Of a stretch of 64,000 nucleotides of DNA, positions 26,880 to 35,041 are shown in pieces. The first letter of the stretch is position 1. Every line of letters begins with the position of its first letter. Source of the DNA: Bog-473 sp963704355 (GTDB lineage: Bacteria > Actinomycetota > Acidimicrobiia > Acidimicrobiales > RAAP-2); assembly GCA_963704355.1 (NCBI GenBank), contig OY969891.1, positions 3,596,001-3,660,000 of the forward strand, in the 5' to 3' direction. The notes beneath the pieces are model-generated. The model worked only from the letters and a program-made list of their open reading frames with translations, was not told where the DNA came from and did not search any database. A program made the position numbers and the translations under genes.

Positions 26880-29210
26880 TCAGGCGCCTGGCTCCGGGTC
26901 GCGGGGCTGCCCGAGGATGCGTTCCGCGATGACGTTGCGCTGTACCTCGCTGGTGCCACCGGCGATGGTGAGGCAGCGCGTCGAGAGGAAGCCCTCTTCC
27001 CAACGCTGTGCCTTGCCATCGAGCACTGCCCCGTCCGCCCCGTAGAGGGCCATCCCCATCTCCTGCACCCGCTGTTCATGCTCTACCCCGAGCAGCTTGC
27101 GCACGCTCGAGCCGCTCCCCGGGTCGACGCCGGAAAGGGTGCGCAGCGTCGAGCGGTGCCCGAGCAGAGCGATCGACTGTGCTTCGGCGATCAGGTGGCC
27201 GAGCGCGCCCTCGAGGCTCGCCGGCACCGCATCCCCACGATCACCCCGGCGGGCGACGGTCCGGATGAGCGACTCCACCCCGTTGCCGAACGACGCGCCC
27301 GACGACATGGAGACCCGCTCGTTGGCGAGCGTGGTCCGACCGATGCGCCACCCGTCACCCGGCGCGCCGACGACGCAGTCGTCGGGGACGAAGACGTCGT
27401 TGAAGAAGACCTCGTTGAACATGGCCGCGCCCGTGAGCTCGCGCAACGGCCGGATGTCGAGCCCCTCGCTGTGCATGTCGACGATGAAGTACGTGATGCC
27501 CGCGTGCTTGGCCGCGTCGGGGTCGGAACGTGCGAGGCAAATGCCGAAGTCCGCCGTCTGTGCCAGCGACGTCCACACCTTCTGGCCGTTGAGGACGTAC
27601 CCCCCGTCGATGCGCTCCGCCTTCGTGCTCAGCGCGGCGAGGTCGGAGCCCGCCCCTGGCTCGCTGAACAGCTGGCACCAGCTGAGGCGGCCGAGCAGGG
27701 TGGGGCGCACCCAGCGCTCCTGCTGTTCCTCGGTCCCGTGCGCGATGAGGGTCGGGAGCGCCCACGCGCCCACGGCCAGATTCGGGCGCTGCAGCCCGGC
27801 CGCAGCCATCTCCTCGTCGACGACCAACTGCTCGAGGGGCGAGGCACCCCGGCCCCAGGGCGGCGGCCAGTGCGGCATGATCAAGCCGGCCTCGGCCATA
27901 GCGGCGCGCTGGGTCAGTCCCGTCGGGTCGTCGGCTCCGGTCGCGGCAACGTGTGCCACGACCTCCCTGATCTCGGCGCGCACCGACTCGGCCTCCGACG
28001 GGAGGTCCGCCGCCAGGTTGCGGCGTGCGCCGGCCACAGCCAGCGCGGCCACGCCGAGGTCGAGCGACCCGATGTCACCGCCGGCGACCAGCTGGAGGTT
28101 GGCCATGGCGCGCCTGAGGTAGAGGTGCGCGTCGTGCTCCCACGTGAAGCCGATGCCCCCGAGGGTCTGGATGCACTGCTTGGCGCAGCGGGCGGCCGCA
28201 TCGAGTCCGATGGCGCCGGCGATGCGTGCGCTCAGGTCGCAGTCGTGACCGTCGTCGTCGCCGGCGGCGGCGACGTCGGGCGCTTCGGCGTCGCTCCAGG
28301 CCGACGCCGCATCCCACGCCACGGCGGCGCACTGCTCCACCGAGACGAGCATGTCCGCCAGCGCGTGCTTGACCGCCTGGAACTGGCCGATCGGCCGGCC
28401 GAACTGGACGCGCACCTTGGCGTAGTCCGACGCCGTCTCGAGGCACCAGCGCGCCAGGCCGGCGCTCTCAGCGGCGGCCAGCACGAACGCGAGGCCGCGC
28501 ACGTCGGCGTCGGGGATCAGGACGACGTGTTCCTTCGCGACGACGAGCCCGTCCGTGGGGCAGGTGAGCGCGCCGACGGACCGCGTGGCATCGAGCGCCG
28601 GCAGTGCGCTGACGTCGACGGCCTGTTCGCCGAGGGCGTCGCGGTCGACCAGGCACCACGAGGTTTCGGCAGCGGGTGGTGCCAGCGGGACGAGGACGAT
28701 GCGGGCCGCCGGCAGCCCGAGCACCGGCCGGGCCGTGCCGCGCAGGGTGAGGCTCCCGTCGGAAGCGGTCCGGCCCTCCAGCGGGGTGGCGCCGAAGGCG
28801 ACGGCAGCGGTGACGGAACCGTCGGCCAACCCCGGCAAGAGGCGGTCGGCGGCGGCAGCGGTGGCCGTACTGGTCCGCTGACGCACGAGCGCCGCCGACA
28901 CCAGCAGGGTCGAAAGCACCGGCCCCGGGAACAGCGCCGCCCCGAGCTCTTCGACCACGACGGCCACCTCCGCCATGGTGAACCCCTGGCCGCCGTGCTC
29001 CTCCGGCACGTGGAGCCCGAGCCATCCCTGGGCCGCCATCTTCTCCCACACGGGCGGCAACTCGTCGGAGGGCGGGGTGGACACCGGCATCGCCGGCGTC
29101 GCCGGTGCCTCGGCTGCCGCGCGCGGCTCGGTCGGCGGGCAATGGGTCCCTAGCCACCGTTGGGCGCTGCGGCGGAGGTCCTCGTGCTCCTCGGTGACGG
29201 CGATCGGCAT
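26880..29210 (-). CDS. double acyl-CoA dehydrogenase (two FadE-type domains fused)
   Basis: A 776-aa protein with two acyl-CoA dehydrogenase halves. The N-half runs from MPIAVTEEHEDLRRSAQRWL to the partner-type signature GGIGFTWEHDAHLYLRRAM (about residue 390). The C-half runs from LTQRAAMAEAGLIMPHWPPP through SWCQLFSEPGAGSDLAALST to LTIAGGTSEVQRNVIAERIL. The arrangement fuses the two subunit types that elsewhere form alpha2beta2 FadE complexes. It follows the ferredoxin with a 1-4 bp ATGA-type overlap, in the P450 cluster. It probably desaturates a bulky acyl-CoA; the substrate is unknown. The frame is intact over its whole length. Confidence 0.9.
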   Translation of the reverse strand: MPIAVTEEHEDLRRSAQRWLGTHCPPTEPRAAAEAPATPAMPVSTPPSDELPPVWEKMAAQGWLGLHVPEEHGGQGFTMAEVAVVVEELGAALFPGPVLSTLLVSAALVRQRTSTATAAAADRLLPGLADGSVTAAVAFGATPLEGRTASDGSLTLRGTARPVLGLPAARIVLVPLAPPAAETSWCLVDRDALGEQAVDVSALPALDATRSVGALTCPTDGLVVAKEHVVLIPDADVRGLAFVLAAAESAGLARWCLETASDYAKVRVQFGRPIGQFQAVKHALADMLVSVEQCAAVAWDAASAWSDAEAPDVAAAGDDDGHDCDLSARIAGAIGLDAAARCAKQCIQTLGGIGFTWEHDAHLYLRRAMANLQLVAGGDIGSLDLGVAALAVAGARRNLAADLPSEAESVRAEIREVVAHVAATGADDPTGLTQRAAMAEAGLIMPHWPPPWGRGASPLEQLVVDEEMAAAGLQRPNLAVGAWALPTLIAHGTEEQQERWVRPTLLGRLSWCQLFSEPGAGSDLAALSTKAERIDGGYVLNGQKVWTSLAQTADFGICLARSDPDAAKHAGITYFIVDMHSEGLDIRPLRELTGAAMFNEVFFNDVFVPDDCVVGAPGDGWRIGRTTLANERVSMSSGASFGNGVESLIRTVARRGDRGDAVPASLEGALGHLIAEAQSIALLGHRSTLRTLSGVDPGSGSSVRKLLGVEHEQRVQEMGMALYGADGAVLDGKAQRWEEGFLSTRCLTIAGGTSEVQRNVIAERILGQPRDPEPGA

Positions 29211-29455
29211 CAGCTGCCCTCCTCGAGCGCGACCTCGACGCCCTTTCGCCACAACGAGATGGCACCGACCGGACATCCCTGCGCGGCGATGCGCAACCGT
29301 TCCTCGTCCGTGGCCGTGGCGTCGACGACCACGGCATGCCCGTCCTCGCTCAGGTCGAAGGTGTCGGGGGCCCAGAACATGCAGTTGCCCGACCCCATGC
29401 AGCGGTCCCAGTCGATCTTGATGTCCAGTGGTGGCGTGTCGGTGTTGTCGGCCAT
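29210..29455 (-). CDS. [3Fe-4S]-type ferredoxin, P450 partner
   Basis: An 81-aa ferredoxin: DIKIDWDRCMGSGNCMFWAP carries C19 and C25, and AAQGCPVGAIS carries C61-P, a three-Cys pattern typical of actinobacterial P450-partner ferredoxins. It is positioned directly between the cytochrome P450 (end 29616) and the double acyl-CoA dehydrogenase, and its stop overlaps the latter's start. It probably shuttles electrons from a reductase encoded elsewhere to the P450. ATG 29455 gives the family N-terminus; the longer frame to 29869 is antisense noise within the P450 gene. Confidence 0.9.
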   Translation of the reverse strand: MADNTDTPPLDIKIDWDRCMGSGNCMFWAPDTFDLSEDGHAVVVDATATDEERLRIAAQGCPVGAISLWRKGVEVALEEGS

Positions 29456-29615
29456 GTCCGTCGTGGACTCCCCTTCCTCCCTATGCCGCCCGCAGGACGA
29501 CGATGGCCGCGGCATCGCACAACGGAATGGCCCGACCCGGCATGTGCTCGAAGCTACCTTCTGCGCCTCGAAGGCCGTCGCCGGCATCGAGGGGCGCCGG
29601 CTCGGGCGGTCGCCG

Positions 29616-30860
29616 TCACTTGGCCTGGAACACCACCGGCAGCGAGAGCGGAGACCGGAAGGCCAGACCCTCGATGTGCGGAGGCTCCGCAGCCGGGTCC
29701 AGCGTGAACGGACCGAGGCGGTCGAAGAGGGCGTTGATCGCGATCCGAGATTCCATCCGGGCCAAGTGCATGCCCAGGCACACGTGGACACCGAAGCCGA
29801 AGCCGACGTGTTGACGCTGTTCCCGGAACATGTCGTAGCGGTCGGGGTCGGTGTACTTGCGCTCGTCACGGTTGGCTGCGCCGATCAGCAGGGCCATGTC
29901 CGCGCCGGCGTCGATCTTCACACCGGCCAGCTCGGTGTCGCGGACGGCGCGGCGCAGGATGACCGTCACCGGCGGCTCCCAACGCACCACCTCTTCGAAG
30001 GCCTGCTGAAACAGCGAGCGGTCGGTGTAGAGCGCATCGAACTGCTTCCGGTCGTTGAGCAGTGCGAAGAGCAGGCTGCCCGAGGCCCGGTAGGTCGTCT
30101 CCACGCCGGCCGGCAGGAGCAGGCGCAGGAACGAGCAGATCTCCTCGTCCGTCAGGTGCTCGCCGTCGACCTCGGCCCGGACCAGGTCGCTGATGAGGTC
30201 GTCGCCCGGGTGGGCCCGGCGGTCCGCCATCACGTCGGCGAAGTAGTCGCGCAGCGCCGCTGAGGCCGCCATGCCGCGCTCCCAATTGGCGGCGACGCTG
30301 GTGATCTCGAGCGCCCACCGCTGGAAGCGGGGGTAGTCCGAGCGGGGCAGCCCGAGGATGCGCGCGATGACCTGGACGGGGAAGTTGAACGTCACCGTCC
30401 GCACGAGGTCGGTACGGCCGTCCGCGATGAAGCCGTCGACGAGCTCGTTGACCACCACGGCCACGAGCCCCTCCTCCCAACGGGCGAGCATCTTGGAGCG
30501 GAAGCTCGACGCCACCAGGTCCCGGATGGCCTTGTGCTCCGGCTCGTCCATCTGGAGGATCGTGCGCCCCATGACCGTTCCCATCACGTCCTCGTAGACA
30601 CAGGAGGAATACGTCTCGTTGTCGCGCAGCACCTGGACGACCTCGTCGAAGCCGAAGACGGTGATGGGGGGCGGCCCGGAGGGGTTCCAGTGCTCCTCCC
30701 CTTCGCCGAGGTCGATCGGCCCCCTGTGGACGGGGGATTCCCGGGCGAGCTGGCGGAACTGGGGGTACGGGTCGAGGATCGTGCCGCTGACCACGTCTTT
30801 CAGCTCGAATGGGTCGAACGGAATGTCTGTGGAATCGGCCGCCGTCTCAATTCCTGGCAT
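29616..30860 (-). CDS. cytochrome P450
   Basis: A 414-aa P450. The I-helix oxygen-activating region LLPAGVETTYRASG, the ExxR in FEEVVRWEPPV and the heme-thiolate loop FGFGVHVCLGMHLARME are intact. It heads the minus-strand cluster P450, ferredoxin, double acyl-CoA dehydrogenase, CMD, acyl-CoA dehydrogenase. Upstream are CCCCTA-CTT-TAGGGG, which includes a TAAAGT -10 (minus strand, 30879-30884), and operator site 5 about 25 bp further. A TetR gene diverges beyond. Predicted to hydroxylate a lipid or terpenoid precursor to the following beta-oxidation steps; no CYP family number is assigned. Confidence 0.93.
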   Translation of the reverse strand: MPGIETAADSTDIPFDPFELKDVVSGTILDPYPQFRQLARESPVHRGPIDLGEGEEHWNPSGPPPITVFGFDEVVQVLRDNETYSSCVYEDVMGTVMGRTILQMDEPEHKAIRDLVASSFRSKMLARWEEGLVAVVVNELVDGFIADGRTDLVRTVTFNFPVQVIARILGLPRSDYPRFQRWALEITSVAANWERGMAASAALRDYFADVMADRRAHPGDDLISDLVRAEVDGEHLTDEEICSFLRLLLPAGVETTYRASGSLLFALLNDRKQFDALYTDRSLFQQAFEEVVRWEPPVTVILRRAVRDTELAGVKIDAGADMALLIGAANRDERKYTDPDRYDMFREQRQHVGFGFGVHVCLGMHLARMESRIAINALFDRLGPFTLDPAAEPPHIEGLAFRSPLSLPVVFQAK

Positions 30861-30908
30861 TTGGTCCCCTGACCCCCTACTTTAGGGGTGTTGGTGCGGG
30901 AGGTTCCC

Positions 30909-30922
30909 TGACGCTCGTGTCA
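30909..30922. promoter_or_regulatory. 14-bp palindromic operator, site 5 (TGACGCTCGTGTCA)
   Basis: Between divergent P450 and TetR genes, at about the -35 position of the P450 promoter. If the TetR protein binds the family of sites, this would also give it autoregulation. Confidence 0.7.
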
Positions 30923-31052
30923 TCTATAGCAAACAACCGTTGGGGGAGTCGAGCGCCGAGGGGCGGGTGCGAGGCAGCTTCACAGCAGCGCCATTCCGCG
31001 CGTCACGTGCGGACAACCCGGCAACTCGGGGGGTCAAGGAACGGAGAATGGC

Positions 31053-31826
31053 ATGAACATGACGGTCGACTCCCAGACCCAGACCCAGGGCGACGATCAC
31101 GCCGACCCACGCCGCGACGGTCTGAGCGCGCGGAGCGCGCAGAGCACGAGAAGCGCGCAGAGTGCACAGAGCGCGCACGGTGGGCGCCCCGGGGGCCGGA
31201 GCGGCCCCGGTCGGTATGCCGGACACGGCGGCGCCTCGGCCGGTTCGGCGACTCGCAGCCGGATACTGCAGATCGCGCTCACGCTGATGTCGCAGCGCGG
31301 TGTCGACGGGACGAGCATGCGGGACCTGGCCTCAGCGGCGGGCCTCAACGTGGCGTCGCTGTACCACTACTTCCCGAGCAAGCGCGAGCTGCTCGAAGCA
31401 GTCCTGGTGGAACACGGATTCCTCCCGATCCACGCGCCCCGGCCCGAGCCCCGTGAGTACACGAACGACATCAACTCGCCTCTGGCGCAGTTGCTGGCCG
31501 ACATCCTCGTCTCCATGTTCGAGGTCGAGGACTTCGTGCGTCTGATGTGCGGCGAGGCCATCCGGGGCGAGTCGACCGCCCGCTCGACCGGCCTCGATCT
31601 GTTCACGACGTTCGAGAGCTCGATTGAGGAGTGGATCGGCAAGCACCGACCGGACCTCTGCCAGCTGGGCGACGCGGGCCCGGTGTCGCGCTTGTTGTCC
31701 GCCATGGTGGTCGGCACGTTCGTCCAGCACGCCGCCGGCGCAACGACGGACGGCGGCGAGGACCTCATCGCCTTCTCGCTCCGGCGTGCCCGCGAGGCCG
31801 CCAACGTCTTGCGACCCCCCGAATAG
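31053..31826 (+). CDS. TetR-family transcriptional regulator
   Basis: A 257-aa protein. The N-terminal 60 residues are low complexity (SARSAQSTRSAQSAQSAH, encoded by an AGCGCGCAGAG-like repeat at 31130-31185). The TetR DNA-binding domain follows (about residues 66-112): RSRILQIALTLMSQRGVDGT, then SMRDLASAAGLNVASLYHYF. The rest is a ligand-binding domain. It is divergent from the P450 cluster with operator site 5 between, the usual TetR set-up for local repression relieved by an acyl-CoA or substrate. It is the best candidate regulator for the 14-bp palindrome. The start inside the repeats is uncertain; ATG 31053 or 31059. Confidence 0.88.
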   Translation: MNMTVDSQTQTQGDDHADPRRDGLSARSAQSTRSAQSAQSAHGGRPGGRSGPGRYAGHGGASAGSATRSRILQIALTLMSQRGVDGTSMRDLASAAGLNVASLYHYFPSKRELLEAVLVEHGFLPIHAPRPEPREYTNDINSPLAQLLADILVSMFEVEDFVRLMCGEAIRGESTARSTGLDLFTTFESSIEEWIGKHRPDLCQLGDAGPVSRLLSAMVVGTFVQHAAGATTDGGEDLIAFSLRRAREAANVLRPPE

Positions 31827-31868
31827 GGGGGCTTGCCGTCGGCGGGAGCGCGACGCACACTGTCGCCC

Positions 31869-32390
31869 GTGCCGACACCTTCCACACCCTCCGCTGCGCC
31901 CACTGCGGTGGCCACGGCGACGTTCGCTCCCCCGGTGACCGCGAGGAACGTCTGGCTGTACCGCCTCGACTTCTCGAACCTGCCCGAGTACAACCCCGAC
32001 GTCTCCGGCGTCGAGCGGGTGCGGGAGGGCGACGGCGACGGCGTCGGCGGCATCCTGGGTCCGGGCGCCCGATATGCGTTCCGACTGGCAGACGCGCGAC
32101 AGGCGGGGGTCAGCCACCCCGTCGAGCTGTGGCTGGAGGATGCCACTGAGCCGACACTCGTCGCGGCCGGCATGGACGGGGGCAGCCAGGCCTACGAGGA
32201 GTTCGTCGTGCGTCCGCTGGACGCGGGCGGGTGCGAGGCGACGCTGACGCTGTGGGTGACGCTCCCCGAGGGCCTGGCCGACGACCTCGTCGCGGCCGCC
32301 GCCGCCGGGAGCCTCGAACAGATCAGCAAGGAGGTGCGCCTCATGAAACAAGTGCTCGAGGCGCGGGCGGGCGTGGCGGCGGCCAGCTGA
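31869..32390 (+). CDS. SRPBCC-family (START-like) protein
   Basis: A 173-aa protein. VTARNVWLYRLDFSNLPEYN, then GVERVREGDGDGVGGILGPG and a C-terminal amphipathic helix SLEQISKEVRLMKQVLEAR fit the polyketide-cyclase/SRPBCC helix-grip fold, which binds lipids or aromatic ligands. GTG 31869 is preferred; TTG 31833 extends the frame. It is on the same strand as the TetR gene, 43 bp downstream. A steroid-type ligand pocket would fit the P450 cluster but is inference. Confidence 0.7.
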   Translation: MPTPSTPSAAPTAVATATFAPPVTARNVWLYRLDFSNLPEYNPDVSGVERVREGDGDGVGGILGPGARYAFRLADARQAGVSHPVELWLEDATEPTLVAAGMDGGSQAYEEFVVRPLDAGGCEATLTLWVTLPEGLADDLVAAAAAGSLEQISKEVRLMKQVLEARAGVAAAS

Positions 32391-32582
32391 CCCTGGCGAC
32401 GCGGCGCAGACGGCTTCTTGTTCGTGCGCGGGTGTCGTCGCGCTGAGGTTGTCGTTGGCGCGTAGCCCGTGACGTTCCGGCCGGGCCCGGCCGGCAGGAG
32501 CACGCCGGAATTCGGTCCGGCAATGCTGGCCACGTCGGCCCACCCGATGGGCCGGCTCCTGTGAGGCCCGGCCCATGAGGCC

Positions 32583-32646
32583 ATCAGTCCTTCAGTCCTT
32601 CAGTCCATCAGTCCATCAGTCCATCAGTCCATCAGTCCATCAGTCC
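32583..32646. repeat. octanucleotide array WTCAGTCC x8
   Basis: Eight contiguous 8-bp units (ATCAGTCC or TTCAGTCC). The TGA stop of the minus-strand zinc-cluster gene (32640-32642) is in the first unit of the coding direction and the array continues 57 bp beyond. Confidence 0.95.
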
Positions 32647-32915
32647 ATGGCGGCGTCGTCCTCGTCGTCGCAGCAAGCGCACGTGAGCAACTGCCTCTTG
32701 CAGGCCGGGCACTGCTCGAGATCGCATCCGTGGTGGTGTACCGCTCCCTTGGGCACGCCGCAGTCACCGCAACGCTCGGTCATCTCATCGAACGGGTAGC
32801 CGCTTTCGTCCCCCCAGCGGATCGGCGGGAGGTCGACGCCACGGAGGCGGAGCGGCTCCTCGCTGCAGCTGGTCCCGTGGATCATGTCGTTCCCGCAGTA
32901 CGTACAGATGGCCAC
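32640..32915 (-). CDS. small cysteine-rich (zinc-ribbon-like) protein
   Basis: A 91-aa protein with CTYCGNDM, ERCGDCGVP, HHHGCDLEQCPACKRQ and a final CACCDDEDDAAMD. The paired Cys-x2-Cys motifs and a His cluster point to one or two zinc ribbons. The family is not recognised; it resembles small actinobacterial proteins of unknown function. GTG 32915 is the likely start; the frame extends to 33059 with arginine/threonine-rich sequence that looks spurious. It is divergent from the HNH gene at 33120, sharing about 200 bp of upstream DNA. The stop sits in an octanucleotide repeat. Confidence 0.7.
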   Translation of the reverse strand: MAICTYCGNDMIHGTSCSEEPLRLRGVDLPPIRWGDESGYPFDEMTERCGDCGVPKGAVHHHGCDLEQCPACKRQLLTCACCDDEDDAAMD

Positions 32916-33119
32916 CGGGCTCAGCCTCCGTCTCCTTCTGTCGTGTGTGGTCGTGTCATGGGTCGTCGTGTCGTGCGTCACGCCTCTCCTTTTGTGGAGA
33001 ACGGTCGGCCGTGCGGGTCGGGTGACGCGGATTCTTCGGGTTTTTTCCGTTGTCTTCATTCGGTTGTCCTCATTCGGTTGTCTTCATGGGCGGCAGGGAG
33101 TCGTGTTCTCGTCCGTGGG

Positions 33120-34304
33120 ATGTCACAACCGAGTGGTTCGATGGGTTTCGTCATGGGAATCGACGAGCTGGCGCAAGCCATCGACGAACTGATCGCAGAA
33201 GGCGTCGATGCACACTGTGACGCGACGTCCATCAAGTCCTTGGTGCGCCAGCACTCGCGGTTGGAGTCGGTGGTTTCGACGGCCGTCGGCGCCTACGACA
33301 CCTCGGGCGACTGGGCGCTCGACGGAGCACGGAGCGCCCAGGCCTGGCTGGCGCGGTCATGCCGCCTCCCGAAGGCGACGGCAAGGCGGATGGTGCGCCG
33401 CAGCCGGCACTTGCACCACCTCCCGGTCGTGGCCCAGGCCTTCGAGGACGGTGAGATCAACGCCGCACACGTCGACGCCGTTGCCACGGTACGCCGGGAC
33501 GACACGGAGGCGGCCTTGGAGCGCGACGAGCCACTGCTGGTGAAGCAGGCGAAGCGTCTGAGCTTCGAGCATTTCGCCAAGGCGGTCTCCTACTGGGACC
33601 AACTCGCCGACCCAGACGGGACCGAAGAGGCGGCCGAGGCGCGGCGGGCCCGGCGCGACGTCTACCTCGAGCCCAGCATCAACGGGATGTACCTGGGGTC
33701 GATGACGCTCGACCCGATCTCGGGATCGATCGTGGCGGGGGAGCTCGGCCGGATCGAGGACGAGTTCTTCAAGGCCGATTGGGCCCGCGCCCGGGCCGAG
33801 CTCGACCGGGACCCCACGGTCCAGGACCTTTGGCGCACGCCGTCGCAGCGCCGGGCCGACGCACTGGTGGAGATGGCGGGCCGGTCCTCGATGGTGCAGC
33901 CCGACGGCGTCGCCCGACCGCCCGCTCCGCTCTTCAGCGTCCTGATCGACTGGCCCACGCTGTCGGGCCGGGTCTGTGAGCTCGCCGAGGGCATCGTCGT
34001 CTCCCCTGGCGAGCTCGTCCCGTGGCTCCCCATGGCCGACCTCGAGCGGGCGGTGATGGAGCCGTCCGGACGGGTCGAGGTCTCCAAGACGCGCCGGTTA
34101 TTCAGCGGTGCCACCCGGCGGGCCCTCGAACTGCGCGACCGTGAGTGCGTCCACCTGTTCTGCGACGTGCCCGCCTCGCGATGCCAGGCGGACCACATCC
34201 TTCCGTGGGCACAGAGCGGCCGCACCGCCCAGGACAACGGGCGCTTGCTCTGTGGATTCCACAACCGCCTCCGCAACCAGCGGCCCCCGCCTCAGCGGGA
34301 GTAG
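33120..34304 (+). CDS. DUF222/HNH endonuclease domain protein
   Basis: A 394-aa protein with an N-terminal DUF222 region (QAWLARSCRLPKATARRMVR) and a C-terminal HNH nuclease. RRALELRDRECVHLFCDVPA, then CQADHILPWAQSGRTAQDNG and LLCGFHNRLRN provide the C-x-H / D-H-x2-P-W / H-N-R metal and catalytic residues. Such genes are abundant and often multi-copy in actinobacterial genomes; proposed roles in DNA transfer or repair are not established. ATG 33120 is chosen; 33141 and 33153 are alternative in-frame starts. A strong hairpin terminator follows 42 bp downstream. Confidence 0.9.
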   Translation: MSQPSGSMGFVMGIDELAQAIDELIAEGVDAHCDATSIKSLVRQHSRLESVVSTAVGAYDTSGDWALDGARSAQAWLARSCRLPKATARRMVRRSRHLHHLPVVAQAFEDGEINAAHVDAVATVRRDDTEAALERDEPLLVKQAKRLSFEHFAKAVSYWDQLADPDGTEEAAEARRARRDVYLEPSINGMYLGSMTLDPISGSIVAGELGRIEDEFFKADWARARAELDRDPTVQDLWRTPSQRRADALVEMAGRSSMVQPDGVARPPAPLFSVLIDWPTLSGRVCELAEGIVVSPGELVPWLPMADLERAVMEPSGRVEVSKTRRLFSGATRRALELRDRECVHLFCDVPASRCQADHILPWAQSGRTAQDNGRLLCGFHNRLRNQRPPPQRE

Positions 34305-34346
34305 GTCCGAGGCCGAGAGCCCAAGGGGGAAACGATCGGAAATGGA

Positions 34347-34378
34347 GCAGGCGTGCCGCTTTGGCGCGCCTGCTTTTT
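34347..34378 (+). terminator. rho-independent terminator of the HNH gene
   Basis: An 11-bp stem (GCAGGCGTGCC / GGCGCGCCTGC, one mismatch) with a 5-nt GCTTT loop followed by TTTTT. It lies 42 bp after the HNH stop. Confidence 0.88.
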
Positions 34379-34389
34379 GGTGTGCCTGC

Positions 34390-34428
<39 letters not shown>

Positions 34429-34489
34429 TGTACCGTTGTCACGCCCGGCTGCAAGCGGCCTGGGAGCCGGCCGATCCGAGGCGGAACCG

Positions 34490-34921
34490 TCAGTCGGTGT
34501 ACTGCGCGTTCGCGTCCTGGAGTCGCTCGGCCAGGTTCGCGAGCATCTTCACCCCGATGCTCGGCGTCGTCATCAGCATGGACCGGAACTCGCGCGAGTC
34601 GAAGACCAACAGCACCATGGGAGTGACGGCGACAACGTCGGCGGTCCGCAGGCCGCCGTGCAGGAGGGCGAGCTCGCCGAAGTAGCCGCCGGTGCGAAAA
34701 CGCTTCACTTCCTTGGTGCGCACGCGGCACGAGGCGGTGCCTTCGAGCACGAGAAAGAACTCCCGCCCGGGCTTGCCGTCTTCAGTGAGGTAGACGCCCT
34801 CGTCCGCATCGATCGGCGTGCCGAGGTGGGCGATGGCTCGCAGCTCGTTGCGGGAGCACCCCGTGAACAACGGCACTGCTCCGAGAAACTCGATCTGCTT
34901 GCTCGGGATCCGGCCTGCCAT
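34490..34921 (-). CDS. cyclic-nucleotide-binding-domain protein (stand-alone)
   Basis: A 143-aa cNMP-binding-fold protein. IEFLGAVPLFTGCSRNELRAI is the N-terminal segment, then GREFFLVLEGTASCRV, and the phosphate-binding cassette region FRTGGYFGELALLHGGLRTA matches FGE(L/I)AL...R.A. It has a C-terminal helix (MLANLAERLQDANAQY) but no helix-turn-helix. It may be a cAMP-responsive adaptor or CRP-like fragment. It is followed upstream on the same strand by the CoA-ligase gene (120-bp gap), so it is likely transcribed after that gene or from its own promoter. The ligand is inferred only. Confidence 0.82.
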   Translation of the reverse strand: MAGRIPSKQIEFLGAVPLFTGCSRNELRAIAHLGTPIDADEGVYLTEDGKPGREFFLVLEGTASCRVRTKEVKRFRTGGYFGELALLHGGLRTADVVAVTPMVLLVFDSREFRSMLMTTPSIGVKMLANLAERLQDANAQYTD

Positions 34922-35041
34922 GTGAGTCGCCTCTCGCTCGGTCCCCCTGCCAACGCTTGGGGGGAGCGTATCGTCCCGAAAGCGGGGCGAACAGGGATGT
35001 GACGTGCGGAAACCCGAGCGAAGCCCGAGGAAACCCGGGGC

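Noticed and set aside
32583..32646. CRISPR-like repeat array
   Set aside because: Units are contiguous with no spacers; it is a simple tandem repeat.
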